64,000 nucleotides of DNA from positions 1,676,994,667-1,677,058,666 of the forward strand of contig CM062818.1 of assembly GCA_031772625.1 (NCBI GenBank). Direction: 5' to 3'. Positions 35,435 through 48,310 of this stretch are shown here, in pieces; position 1 is the stretch's first letter; every line of letters starts with the position of its first letter. Source of the stretch: Pinus tabuliformis (taxonomy: Eukaryota; Streptophyta; Pinopsida; Pinales; Pinaceae). The translations under genes and the position numbers were made by a program. The notes beneath the pieces were generated by a model. It did no database searches. It was given only the letters and a program-made list of their open reading frames with translations, and had not been told where the DNA came from.

Positions 35435-38400
35435 TGTTATCACTCAGATTTTTTCCTTAGAAGTTATCAAAGAAGGAATAGTCTGAGGTAACCACAAACC
35501 TAATCCTTTAGACTCAGGTTCTAGCCAACCTAAGTCCATAGAGTGCTCTCTCTTTCTAATTTAACTTTGTTTTGGAGGGATTTTAGGCTATTTCTTAGTA
35601 CTCATGATATTTTGTTTTGATTGGGTGCTGGAATTAAGAAAACAGATGGGTAGAGCAAGTATTCAGGCCATTGGGATATGGAATCAATCAAGAGTGGTTG
35701 AACTGGACCTAATCAATCACTAAGGTAAGAGTTCATAGGGTAGGCTAGCATAGCAAAAGAAAATCTGCAAGTTCAAATGGATGAAGTAGTCATAACCAAG
35801 GCAAAGGGCAATGAAGAATCCTTAACCGGGATTAAGATGAAGAAATGAAGGATGATCAGTAGCAAATGGCAATGAAGAATCCTTTACTATGGACCAAAGG
35901 GGGGGTAAAATATGGAAGTAAGGAATCAATTAAGGATTCCGATACCAAGGCAGTTTAGTAGAAAACATAAAGAAAGCAAATAGTTAAAACAGAAAGCACT
36001 TAAGCTAATTTTGATGATATCATTCCTTGTTTGCTTTTAATATTTCATAAGAGACATATATGAATATTTATAACATGAAGAGAAAACGATATTTGAACAT
36101 GGATAGATAATACTTATTTGTTCCAACTATGCACAAGAATCTAGTGGAATGTCCTCAGCTTTATTTCATATCGAGCAAAACTAGTCCAACCTTGAGTACA
36201 ATAGCTCCTTATCTCAAAATAAAATGTCTACAGAAATTTATTTAAATCCACTTGAAATACTTCAAATGAAGAAGTATTTATACTAATTCTAAACTGAAAT
36301 ATCTTGAATAAACATCAAGATTGGTTTTACAAATATCTCAAATTGTTTTACATTAATAGAACTTAAATAAAGGACACTCAAAAATAATGAATCTATTTGG
36401 CACTATGTTTATGGATTTATGGTGACAAAGAAAGGAAATTCGAATTTGATAGCAAACTTAGGGTCCAATGATACCTTTTTATATCTCAATCTGAGCTATA
36501 TATGTAAAAATTGAAAGTGGTTATTGTAGATAAGAATGTTTTTGAGATAAAACTCTCTCAGTTTCCCAAAATTCAGCTCCAGCTGTTCACAATATTCTCT
36601 GCAAAAAGATGTCTAAAACAGGACTTTACACAGTCCAAAAAATAGGCTATGAAGACATGCACTTATCTCCCTTTTGGTAATACCTGTGTAAAAATTAAGA
36701 TAGTTTTTGTAGATTGGCATTTTAGGAACAAAAACCTCCTCTAGTTTCACAAAATACTTCTTGGATTGGCGACATTAGTTTCTGCAAAACTATGACTTAA
36801 ACAGGAAATTTCTGAAGAATGTACCATTTCTGCTCTGATTTCATCTTTTAACCTTAAATTTCTTTTAACTGTTTTTCACTTTTACTTTGGATAAACTTCA
36901 TTGTTGCTGGTGAAAGTGTTTTCATCTATGTTTAACCCTTACTACCTCCATGTTTACTTTTACTGCTCTGTTATTTCATCTGTCTTCACTTTGACATGAA
37001 TCTGTATGCTCTTTAACTGTATTCCCTGTTGTTTATCTTCATGCTAGCTGATTTTTGTGACTTGGGCTTCAATCTGATACTGTTTAACCCTCATACACTT
37101 TTATTGTTCTTTACTGTGTCCTTTTACCTTCATTTTATATTTTAGGTTTTTTACTGTCTATTTCAATAGTAAATCATTTATTTTCATGTTTCCTCCATGT
37201 CTTTTAACTGTATGTTTTATTTTCCATCTCTATTTGAATAGATTTGATAACAATCTCGGAGTAAACAGGTCTTATGACTAGTATTAATATTATTTATCCA
37301 AGGCTGTGGTCTTTTGATCGCCTGTAAAATAAAACAAACTATTAGGAAAACGTTGGGTTGACAAGGAGGGTCATTAATGGCTTTATCGAGCTTTATAGGT
37401 CTATGGAGTGAGTCCAAAGTGATTTTGGGAGGTAAACCATGCTTGAATTGGTTAGCAGAGGCTTCAGGTGGAGCAGAAGGGTTTCATAAGTTTACACAGT
37501 AGAATGGGTGAAGGGCGAGAAAAGATGGGTTCTTGGGGTTTGAACTTTAACAAGAAAACTTTTTAAAATATGGTGTGAACTGAATAGTAGACGATTTGTT
37601 GTGTAGCGGGCGGGTGGTAAGAAATTTGTTTCGCATAGTTTTTGGGTGCTTGGTGGTATTGGGGGCAGGTCGCCTGATGCCATTCATTGGGCACCACATA
37701 GCATTGGGCCCAACAGGAAGCCACCCATATCGGATGGGTAAAGGTTGGTCTTCGAAGGCCTTGCAAAATCAACGAGGATCGTTAGATTTAACGGGGGAAG
37801 ATCTGGTGGTGGGCAGTTCATGAAGATGCATGAAGGGTAGTGGGGGGGGCGGGGGCCAGCAAGGGTTTAAAAGCTGCGGGTTTTAATTAATCACAAATTA
37901 TGGTGGATTAAGGGCATCGAGGGTGATTTCATTAGCGGATAGTTTGACTTGTATTTAACCACGGATTGATTAATTATTTCGGGTTTTATTCATAAAGTTT
38001 ATATTTCAAACTTTTGGGATGGGGTATTAATATAAGGATTTTATTGATATATAGACGGGAAGGGTTTATATTTATTTTTTGGATTTAATGCATATATAAG
38101 TGTTAGAAATTAATATGAATATGGCGGAGAATGGGTTTTAGAGCTATGTGTAATGTATCTAATTCATTTTCTTTTCATAAACACATTGTAACTTAGGCTA
38201 AAAAGGTAATTTTTGAGGGTCTTTTAGGAAAAAGGGTTTACATGGGATTAATTTCCTTCCCTTAGGAGAATAGAGTTTAAACCTTAGGAAAAGGAGTTTT
38301 ATGAGGGGAATGAGAGGGAGTGAAGAGGGATAAGTGTTTATGAGGGTATTTTTAGTACTTAGGATCTATAAGTTATTGGGCCGAGGGTCTGGTCCCTCCA

Positions 38401-39208
38401 GAAGTCAAAGAAATGCTCTGAGCCCATTTAACTTAAGATTTTAGGTACTTTAAGACATTCCTTGGAAATTAGTTAAGTGAAAAGTGTAATGAGTGAGGGA
38501 GGTTACTCATTTTAACTTTGTGGATTTGATACATGCCCAATTATTATCCATACTTGGAACTTTGATGATGAAAGTGATCAACATGCTTTTATCTAACAAT
38601 CATCACAATTCTGCAACCATTCTTCTACTTACCCACCTACTCATCCTACCAATTTTAATTCTCTTTATTAGGGTGCACTTAAGCTGGCAAACCCTTATCC
38701 AAACCTTTTTCTTTTATTTTACAATGGTATTCTAACTAAGTCTAACCTTATTACATCCAAGGGCTCAGATTAAACAGTTGAGCTCCTTTTATTCACTCTA
38801 CCTAATCTAATTATCTGCCAAGGTTAAACAGTTTGGTCAGATTTTCATTCTCTATCTATAAACATGAAATTCAAAACATGGAATAACCAAGTTTAAATTG
38901 TTTGATTACTGTGGATTGTGGCATGAATAACAAGTTGCACACAATCATTATTATGCAGAAAAGTAAATAGTAGTGGCATTTGGACTTGCACAATTTCATG
39001 GTCTTTTTGTTTTTGGGGTTCATATTCTTTCATTTTTTTGACCTTTTTTAATTTTTTTGTCCCTTGATTTTTCTTTTAGGACATACCCTCTTTACATTTT
39101 TTTTTTTGAATATGGAAAACATTTGTAGAAAGCAAAGGTATGTACATATTACAGATTTAACCTTAGCCATTCAAAAATTATGACACCTATTGGTATAGGA
39201 AAATAACA
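35435..39208 (-). repeat. C 3' LTR
   Basis: Plus-strand ends are TGTTATCACTC and GAAAATAACA. It lacks a 76-bp piece present in the other LTR at 41906-41981; the join is at GCAA (36451-36454), which borders the piece on both sides. The open frames in it recur in the other copy and are not genes. Confidence 0.9.
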
Positions 39209-39399
39209 GTGGCTCCACTTGGGGATGGAATTTCTTGGTGTAATGTCAAGAACTAGTAGATCAATGGCCTTCTAAATTATTGTGGCTCTGCAATTTTCCC
39301 TTTTACTTTGTTGCTTTATTAATACTTATTGATAGTGAAACTTTTGAAGCTTAGGGCCTTCTCTTCGGGCTTCAACTCCAAAATTTACCATCCAATCCA

Positions 39400-39730
39400 C
39401 ACTAAACTTGGTGAAGGATATATTATGTACAAGTGATTAGTGAAATCAGTGACTAGGATCTATATAGTGCTTAAGCATCCGACCATTGACTGGTCCTCCT
39501 TCTACTTCTGCACCATCCAATTCTTTGAGGAAAAAAGCATTATTACCTCCGAAAGCATAAATAATATAAGGGCCTTTCCATAGGAAGTCAAACTTCCCAT
39601 GTTTACCTTTTCTTTCCCTCCTTAAAATCTAATTGAGAACCTTGTCACCTAGGTAGGAATCTTCAGCCTTGGTCCTTTTATCAAAAATCTTTTTAACATT
39701 TTCCTGCACAACTTGAGATCTGATCTGAAA
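39400..39730 (-). pseudogene. C integrase C-terminus
   Basis: Minus-strand frame reads VKKIFDKRTKAEDSYLGDKV (about 39695-39640), then RRERKGKHGKFDFLWKGPYI (about 39625-39565), AFGGNNAFFLKELDG and VNGRMLKHYI. The GKHGKFDxLWxGP and PVNGRxLKHY motifs define the C-terminal domain of non-chromovirus Ty3/gypsy integrases. One stop falls near 39630. It gives the element's orientation. Confidence 0.85.
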
Positions 39731-40066
39731 CTAAAAGGTGTTGCAACCTTCAAACCAAATTAGTAAATCATCAAGACCTTAGGTCTTTTTGCTTGGATTC
39801 AAATCTTTTATGATTTATTTCATAATCTACTGAAAACCGAATTAAATTAAACTGAAATTCTACCTACTCTATATTGTTGAAAATCAGGCCGACTTAAATA
39901 ATACAAAAATGCCAATTAAGCCAATCAAGCAACTGCAGAAACAAATGGACTACTTGACTGATTGTCAGTAAAGTCAGAAGCATAATTTGATCATGTACCC
40001 ACATAATCAAAACTGTGATATATAAAGGCCACTGCTGATGTATTTGGTCCTTATAGAGAAAACATG

Positions 40067-40540
40067 TTAAAGAACTTGAGCTGAGAAGAACCTCCATATA
40101 ATCTGCAAAAGATCAACAAAAGCATAAAGTATGATAGTTTCTTCTAGGCCTTCAATGTCTAATTGATCAGCTGTATCCTCAATACTAAACCCTGAAACTA
40201 CTTCTTCAGTCTTGCTCTTGAAAGCATAATCATCCTCAATCTGCAAATCAAAAGGCAGTACAATTTCCTCTTGGTTTGGAGAAGGAAGATTTTGTAAGAA
40301 TTCTTTAGGATCTCGGAAATTATATGACTGAATTTGAGAATGAAAAAGTTTAATTTCATTTTCATATTTTTCAGCAACTAACTGAAGAACACACATTTTA
40401 GCTTCATGAGAGTATTTTCTTGATTTCACCATTATAAACAAAACTCTTAGAAAAGCTTCATCAAGCTGAAATTTTGATAACTCATCCCTAAATTCATTTA
40501 AAATTTCATGAAATGAAAGATTTTCCACAAACCCTATCAT
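40067..40540 (-). CDS. Uninterrupted 157-codon ORF in C, unknown
   Basis: ATG at 40540, stop at 40067, no interruption. It starts about 340 bases inside the 5' LTR. The product is acidic and helical, with EILNEFRDELSKFQLDEAF near the start and LQNLPSPNQEEIVLPFDLQI in the middle. The last 20 residues (FVDLLQIIWRFFSAQVL) are hydrophobic. I do not recognise it. It could be the N-terminal part of gag or the extra upstream ORF that some Ogre/Tat elements carry before gag. Since the element is gutted, it may be open only by chance or through recent loss of the rest. Confidence 0.5.
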   Translation of the reverse strand: MIGFVENLSFHEILNEFRDELSKFQLDEAFLRVLFIMVKSRKYSHEAKMCVLQLVAEKYENEIKLFHSQIQSYNFRDPKEFLQNLPSPNQEEIVLPFDLQIEDDYAFKSKTEEVVSGFSIEDTADQLDIEGLEETIILYAFVDLLQIIWRFFSAQVL

Positions 40541-40860
40541 CTTGTATCACTATTAATGCTTTGGAATATGGATTATTTGGTTGTGGGATTGCTCTGAAAT
40601 TTGAAGCTCTGGATCTTTGAACAATGGAGTCGTCAGGTGGATGATTTTAACTTTTGTGTGTCTGATCATTGTCCACCACATAGATCAGATCTAAACCTGT
40701 AAATTATTTCTGAAGAGATTGATAATCTTCCTGGTAATCAGAATTCTAACTTTTTTGAATGTTTTTTATGGAAATTTTTGAAAACTTATACAAAAATTGA
40801 CCTTAAGGGTTTAAGATAAAGTTTATGATTTCCTTAAAGTTTTAGGAGATTGAGGATCAA

Positions 40861-40880
40861 ATCCCCAGTATGGTCACCAT
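40861..40880 (-). other. C primer-binding-like site
   Basis: Minus-strand TGGTGACCATACTGGGGA starts four bases from the 5' LTR end. Its shape (TGG-x-GACC, then CTGGGGA) is like sites seen in Tat-type elements. I cannot name the tRNA. Confidence 0.5.
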
Positions 40881-40882
40881 TA

Positions 40883-43587
40883 TGTTATCACTCAGATTTT
40901 TTCCTTAGAAGTTATCAAAGAAGGAATAGTCTGAGGTAACCACAAACCTAATCTTTTAGACTCGGATTCTAGCCAACCTAAGTCCAGAGAGGGCTCTCTA
41001 TTTCTAATTTAACTTTGTTTTGAAGGGATTTTAGGCTAGTTCTTAGTTCTCATGATGTTTTGTTTTGATTGGGTGGTGGAATTAAGAAAACAGATGGGCA
41101 GAGAAAGTATTCAGGCCATTGGGCTATGGAGTCAATCAAGAGTGGTTGAACTGGATTTGATCAATCACTAAGGTAAGATTTCATAGGGCAGGCTAGCATA
41201 GCAAAAGCAAATCTGCAGGTTCAAATGGATGAAGCAGTCCTAACCAGGGCAAAGGGCAATGACGAATCCTTAACCGGGATTAAGATGAAGAAAGGAAGGA
41301 TGATCAGTAGCAAAGGGAAATGAAGAATCCTTTACTATGGACCAAAGGGGGGGGGTAAACTATGGAAGTAAGGGATCAATTAAGGATTCCTAGACCAAGA
41401 CAGTTTAGTAGAAAACACAAAGAAAGCAAATAATTAAAATAGAGAGAAATTAAGCTAATTCTGATGATATCAATCCTTGTTTTCTTTTAATATTTCGTAA
41501 GAGACACATATGAATATTTATAATGTGAAGAGAAAACAATATTTAAACGTGGAGAGATAATACTTATTTGTTCCAACTGTGCACAAGAATCCAGTGGAAT
41601 GTCCTCAGCTTTATTTCATATCCAGCAAAACCAGTCCAGTCTTGAGTACAATAGCTCCTTAGCTCAAAATAAAATGTCTACAGAAATGTATTTTAATCCA
41701 CCTGAAATACTTCAAATGAAGAAGTATTTATACTAATTCTAAACTGAAATATCTTGAAGAAATATCAAGATTGGTTTTACAAATATCTCAAACTGTTTTA
41801 CATTAATAGAACTTAAATAAAGGACACTCAAAAATAATGAATCTATTTGGCACTATGTTTATGGATTTATGGTGACAAAGAAGGGAAATTTGAATTTGAT
41901 AGCAACTCTTAAGTGATGATGAGGCATCCCAGTCACTAACTGCATCCTTTCTTTGTGCATTCTGCTCTAGCAATTCTGCAAACTTAGGGTCCAATTATAC
42001 CTTTTTATATCTCAATCCGAGCTAGATATGTAAAAATTGAAAGTGTTTATTGTAGATAAGAATGTTTTTGAGATAAACCTCTCTCAACCTCCCAAAATTC
42101 AGCTCTAGCTATTCACAGTATTCTCTGCAAAAAGATGTCTAAAACAAGACTTTACACAGTCTGAAACATAGGTTATGAAGACATGCACTTATCTCCATTT
42201 TGGTAATACCTATGTAAAAAGTGAGATAGGTTTTTGTAGATTGGACTTTTAGGAAAAAAAATATCCTCCAATTTCGTAAAATACTTCTTGGATTGGCCAC
42301 ATTAGTTTCTGCAAAACTATGACTTAAACATGAAATTTCTGAAGAATGTACCATTTCTGCTCTGATTTCATCTTTTAACCTTAAATTTATTTTAGTTGCT
42401 TTTCACTTTTACTTTGAATAAACTTAATTGTTGCTGGTGAAATTGTTTTCATCTATGTTTAACCCTTACTGCCTCCATGTTTACTTTTACTATTTACTTT
42501 TACCGCTCTATTTTTTCATTTGTATTTACTTTGACATGAGTCTCTATGCTCTGTAACTGTATTCCCTATTGTTTATCTTCATGTTAGCTGATTTACTTGA
42601 CTTGGTCTTCAATCTGATACTATTTAACCCTAATATACTTTGATTGTTTTTAACTATGTCCTTTTACCTTCACTGTATATTTTAGGCTTTTTACTGTCTA
42701 TTTCAACAGTAAATCATTTATTTCATGTTTCCTCTGCATGTCTTTTAACTGTATGTTTTATTTTACATCTTTGTTTGAATAGATTTGATAACAACCTTGG
42801 AGTAAATAGGTCTTATGACTAATATTAAGACTATTTATCCAAGGTTGTGGTCTTTTGATCGCTTGTAAAATAAAACAAACTATTAGAAAAATGTTGGGTT
42901 GATAGGGAGGGTCATTAATGGATTTATCGAGCTTTATAGGTCTATGGAGTGAGTCCAAAGTTATTTTGGGATGTAAGCCATGCTTGAATTAGTTAGAAGA
43001 GGCTTCAAGTGGAGCATAAGGGTTTCATAAGTTTACACAATAGAATGGGTGAAGGGCAAGAAAACCGAGGTTCTTGGGGTTTGAACTTTAACAGGAAAAA
43101 TTTTTATAATATGGCATGAACTAAATAGTAGACGGTTTGTCGTGTAGCGGGTAGGCAGTAAGCGGTTTGTTTTGCACAACTTTTGGGTGCTTGGTGGTAT
43201 TGGCAGGAGGCCACCGAATGCCATTCATCAGGCGCAACATAGCATTGGGGCCCAACAAGAAACCACCCATATCGGTTAGGTAAAGGTTGGTATTCGAAGG
43301 CCTTGCGAAATCAACGAGGATCGTTAGATTTGACGAGGGAAGATCGGGCAGTGGTCAATTCATGAAGGTGCACGAATGGTAGTGGGGGGGGGCGGCAAGG
43401 GTTTAAAAGCAGCAAGTTTTAATTAATCACGAATTATGGTGGATTAAGGGCATCATGGGTGATTTCATTGGTGGATGGTTTGACTTTTAATTAACCACAG
43501 ATTGATTAATAATGTCGGGTTTTATTCATAAATTTTATATTTCAAACTTTCAGGGCGGGGTATTAATATAAGGGTTTTATTGATATA

Positions 43588-43655
<68 letters not shown>

Positions 43656-44821
43656 TCTATGTGGGAAGGGTTTATATTTCTTTTTGGGATTTAATGCATA
43701 TATAAGTGTTAGAAATTAATATGAAGATAGCAGAGAATGTGTTTTAACGTTAAGTGTAATGTATCTAATTTATTTTCTTTTCATAAACACATTGTAACTT
43801 AGGCTAAAAAGATAATTTTTGAGGGTTTTTTAGGAAAAAGGATTACATGGGAGTAATTGCTTTCCCTAAGGGAAATAGAGTTTAAACCTTAGGAAAAGGG
43901 GTTTCATGAGGGGAATGAGGGGGATTGAAGAGGGGTAAATGTTTATGAGGGGATTTTTAGTACTTAAGATCTATAAGTTATTGGGCCAAGGGTCTGGTCC
44001 CTCTAGAAGTGAGAGAAATGCTCTGAGCCCATTTAACTTAAGATTTTAGGTACTTTAAGACTTTCCTTGGAAATTAGTTAAGTGAAAAGTGTAATGAGTG
44101 AGGAAGGTTAACCATTTTGATTTTTTGGATGATACATGCCTATTTATTATCCATACTTGGAACTTGATGATGAAGGTGATCAACATGCTTCTATCTAACA
44201 ATCATCACAATTTTGCAACCATTCTTCTACTTACCCACCTACTCATCTTACCATTTTTATTTCTCTTTATTATGGTGCACTTAAGCTGGCAAACCCTTAT
44301 CCAAATCTTTTTCTTTTCTTTTACAATGGTATTCTAACTAAGTCTAACCTTATTACATCCAAGGGCCCAAATTAAATAGTTGAGCTCCTTTTATTCACTC
44401 TACCTAATCTAATTATCTGCCAAAGTTAAACAGTTTGGTTAGATTTTCATTCTCTATCTATAAACATGAAATTCAAAACATGGAATAACCAAGATTAAAC
44501 GGTTTGATTACCATGGATTGTGGTATGAATAAAAAGTTGCACACAATAATTATTATGCAAAAAAGTAAAGTAGTGGCATTTGGACTTGCACACTTTCATG
44601 GTCTTTTTGTTTTTGGGGTTCATATTCTTTCATTTTTTTGACCTTTTTTAATCTTTTTGTCCCTTGATTTTTCTTTTGGGACATACTGTCGTTACAGTTT
44701 TTTCATTTTTTTGAAATTTTGAATATGGAAAACATTTTTAGAAAGCAAAGGTATGTACATATTATAGATTTAACCTAAGCTATTCAAAAATTATGACACC
44801 TATTGGTATAGGAACATAACA
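40883..44821 (-). repeat. C 5' LTR
   Basis: Partner of 35435-39208 with the same TGTTAT...ATAACA ends. It is longer because of an (AT)n array at 43589-43652 and the 76-bp piece at 41906-41981. Confidence 0.9.
43589..43652. repeat. (AT)n microsatellite in C 5' LTR
   Basis: About 31 AT units. The same place in the other LTR (about 38048-38054) has only TGATATATAG, so the array grew after insertion. Confidence 0.95.
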
Positions 44822-45078
44822 CACCTAATTCAACATCTTTCATGCTTAAACAAGGTTATACATGAAAAGCTCCCAATTCAAGCAATATTTCTGAAACTCA
44901 ATGAGGAAGGAAAAATAATATTGGAACCTGAAGCAGTTGTGGAAACAAGAAATTGACAGCTACGAAATCAATCAATTTCAGAGTATCTCATCAAGTGGAA
45001 GAACTTACCTATTGAAGATTCCACATGGGAGGATGATAATTTTATACAGAAGCATCCAAAACTACTCAAGCATTGAGG
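44822..45078 (+). pseudogene. A2 chromodomain tail of integrase
   Basis: It continues after element C with HLSCLNKVIHEKLP, then ILEPEAVVETRN and the chromodomain ISEYLIKWKNLPIEDSTWED (about 44975-45030) followed by FIQKHPKLLKH. The aromatic and Trp positions typical of chromodomains are kept. One in-frame TGA at about 44956, then TGA at 45077. This domain directs chromovirus integration to marked chromatin. Confidence 0.85.
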
Positions 45079-45104
45079 ACAACATTTTTTGAAGGAGAGG
45101 GGCA

Positions 45105-45157
45105 TGTCAGGTCCCAATACTACTAGTCTAGCCCCTTATTATATTGTTGTACCCCAT
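45105..45157 (+). repeat. A2 3' LTR, first part (cut by D)
   Basis: It starts TGTCAGGTCCC after the polypurine tract GAAGGAGAGGGGCA (45090-45104). It ends at CCCAT, the target repeated after element D at 60701-60705. Confidence 0.9.
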
Positions 45158-46272
45158 TGTGGTGAAATAAAATTATAAGTGCGGACACAAACAAAATCCT
45201 CTAGCCCGATAATTGGTCTAGCCACAACAAATACATTCTATGGAAGATTTCCTTAGGTTAGAATCAATCAAGAGGGCCTACCTCTTGTTCACTTATCCTC
45301 CTTGATGATGTCCTCACTTGCGCACTCCAGCAATCTCTCGCTTCCTTCTTCAAGCTCCTAAAACAAGTAAACAACAACAAAACAAAAACATAATAGTAGA
45401 CAAAATGCAATTCAACCTACTTAACAAGTCAAGAAACATTAAGACATGAAAATGTAATATTACAAAACATGTAGGAAACCAATAAATAGTTGCATATATT
45501 AATATCAAAGATAGATTACAACCATCATCTTGACGTTGCAGTCTTCCTCTGACATGACCAGGTTCCCACACTTCTGCTAGGAATCCACAATGGCTTAAAA
45601 AAGCAATAGTTTTAAAGCTCTTCCCTTTAGTCTTCACTCCAAACCAAAATACACTTCTCCCTCACACAACTAGATAACTACAACTAGTAATAGCTTGCTT
45701 GTCTACTCCAAACCAAAAAAGCATCAAAACTTTGCAACTATAACACTCACCCTTGTTTAACTAGTTTGTGCTTGGGAAGAAGGGAGGTTTATATAGGAAA
45801 TATGTATGGGAGATGGATCCTCTTCTCATGGGAGAAGGACTTATCCCTTGAGGTAGTTCCATCATTATAGGGGAAAGGAGACCAAATTGTCATCCTCAAC
45901 CCATCCAACCAAACCATTTACCAGACTTCCATTACGAAGCTTCTAGAGCTGGAGGCTTCGACTCTAATTTAAAAAACTTTCCATAACAGGACAGGAGTAA
46001 CTAGAACACAACTCAATCACTCCGATCGACATAAGGAGTATTGCTAATCATGGACATTGGATCGGGCAAGACAAAGGCCATTAGCGTCGGTCTTGTAAAT
46101 TGGGAAAAATAGAAGTTTTAGGAGAAATGGTGCAAAAGGGAAATGATCTGCTCATGAAGAGGGATACAATGGAAGTTTCTTCATGAAGGAAAATCATGTG
46201 AGGTTCACTGTAGAGGTCCTCTAAGATAAAGGAATGGGGAGTACAGGAACAGTGACAAAATGTTGTGTAACA
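45158..46272 (-). repeat. D 3' LTR
   Basis: Plus-strand ends are TGTGGTGAAA and TTGTGTAACA. Minus-strand TATATAAA at 45795-45788 is the likely TATA box. Confidence 0.92.
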
Positions 46273-48160
46273 GATGCCACCTAAAGTGTGAAGGCCGAGC
46301 TAGAGTGAGGGATGAAATGTTTTATAAATCAATGTGGGGAACCAGTTTGTCGTCAGAAAACATGCAAGCAAGTATAGATACATATACATAAACAAAGATC
46401 TATGTCAAATGATACATGAATTGTGTCATGGATGCATCCATCCAGAGAATGATCATGTAAATGGATCTAGGTATGGGCATAGCCATCCGTCAAGGAGGAT
46501 CATAACGAAACCAAGGTATGGTGGCAGCCATCCAATAATGAGAAGGATCGCATATGATAACTCATGATCTGGTCGTAACCAGCCATCTGAAAGAGACATG
46601 CATATCATCATAATCATGTCACATCACTTCACAACCCGGACTTTTTGTGATTTGAGTCCAGGGTCTTGCACTCCAACACATCTCGATCAAAGTATAGATC
46701 CTAGCATGTGAATAGATGTGTTAACGTTGAACATGCTAGAAAGTCTCTTGATTACCAATCAATGATGTAAACTATTAACAAGCATGAGAGAAACCACCAA
46801 TAATGACAATGGTCCTCAAGATACTATCAACACAATCCACAAAATGTGAATATAGGAACTTAATTCGAACACCTGTGAAATCACTCGATCAAAATCCAAT
46901 GATGTGAACTTGTCATCGAGTGTGAAGAACTTACCATTAGGGCATGTAAGCTCTAAGGTACTAGAAGGGAGCCTCTCGGTCAACTTCCTAGATAATGAGT
47001 TGAATTCAAAGGAAATTAACTGTGTCAAAAGAGGGCCATAATGAATCCCACGTCATCGACGCGAGACAATAAGATGAAAAATGATTTTGGATGATACAAA
47101 GAATTAGAGGTAAGTGTAATTGCAGAAGGAAAACTCTTGAACATATCGGCAACACAACTAGAAATTTGGCAGCTTTTGGGATCCATAGGATCAGTGGTCA
47201 TGAAAACATAGCAAAGATCAGATGGGAGGAAAAATGAATTGTCCAAAACCCAGGAAGGTCAATGATACAAAGGAGGATGTCCCAACTCGACATGAAGCAA
47301 AGAGTGTCATGTTCAAAAGTGAGCTGCCGACACAATTGATAGATTTCCAAAATTTTCCCCACCATTTCTGGCAAGTACCCTAATTATTTTTTAATCGCAA
47401 GCTTGAAGGGGATAGCATATGCTTTCATTGTAAGTTCATCCTTCAGACGAATCTGACCTAGTAAGTTTAACAAGCCCTAAGAAGGAGAAGCTCATGTTCA
47501 TCATGGTCATGAATCCATTGTTGTTTAATAGTTTAACGAGTCCGAAAAAGCTGCAACTCAGTATCTTTTTCATGTTTAGAGAGTTTGAAAAAAGCATGTA
47601 AAAGAAAACTTCACATGGTCCCTTTTCATACATTTGTGTCTCTCAAGCCTGAAAAGATAGAAAAAAATACCTGAGAGAATCGCTTGACCATTTCAGTCAA
47701 GGAGTACCTTTTTCGTAAATAGTGCCTCCCAACCCTAAAAAGGGGTAAACTTATACTGGCGCATGCGTTTCGCATCTATTAACGAGTTTGAAACGACAAG
47801 CACTTGACCATCTTTTCATTTTTAAAGTGTCGGAAAAGAGCTGAAAGCGGACCCCCAGTTTTATTCTCTTTTACGAGTCAAAAGGGAAAAATACTCGGCA
47901 ATCTTTTCATATGATTTTTACGAGTCGAGAAAAGCATTGAAACGTGACTCATCATCATCGTCGAACATTCATCACCTGCCGCTGCACAAGAAAGGTAATG
48001 TGTATTATTGAGTCCTTGAGGTAAAATATGTCAAAATATTTACAAAACTTGATATTTTCATGAAAAAATGAATAAAAAAGGGAAAAGTAAATATATTTTT
48101 ACCATTTACCATTTTACCTTTGTTGTGAAGAGTTTTTACCCACTTTTGCCTTAGTTGTTC
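46273..48160. other. D spacer next to 3' LTR; no gene seen
   Basis: No recognisable frame on either strand. Diverged short repeats built on ACGAGTC and AAAAGC occur at about 47540-47945. It presumably holds the promoter of the antisense gene that starts to its right. Confidence 0.45.
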
Positions 48161-48310
48161 CGGAGCAGATTGTGGGAGATCCGAGAGGTCAATCACCGAG
48201 TCGCCAGTTCCAGGTAATAGCGGAAGCCCTGAGCTCCATTTTCATGCTATCTATTTCTATTTATACCCATTTTTTTGGATTTTTAGGGAGGTTTTTGAAA
48301 ATCTTTTTCG

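Larger units (their letters stand above)
35435..44821 (-). mobile_element. Element C: very long LTRs around a 1.7-kb remnant interior
   Basis: Two LTRs of 3774 and 3939 bp flank only 1674 bp. Coding is on the minus strand: an ORF of 157 codons near the 5' LTR and an integrase C-terminus near the 3' LTR. Target copies are CATCA and CACCT, poorly matched, but homologous A1 sequence (CACCT at the same codon) supports insertion at this point in A2 integrase. The first 146 LTR bases differ at 7 positions by hand count. LTRs this long are known from the Ogre/Tat group, which I suggest with low certainty. Gag, protease, RT and RNase H are gone. Confidence 0.85.

Noticed and set aside
38493-38735. 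Hydrophobic plus-strand frame, repeated at 44098-44337
   Set aside because: Both are inside the LTRs of C; duplication comes from the LTR pair, not from selection on a protein.
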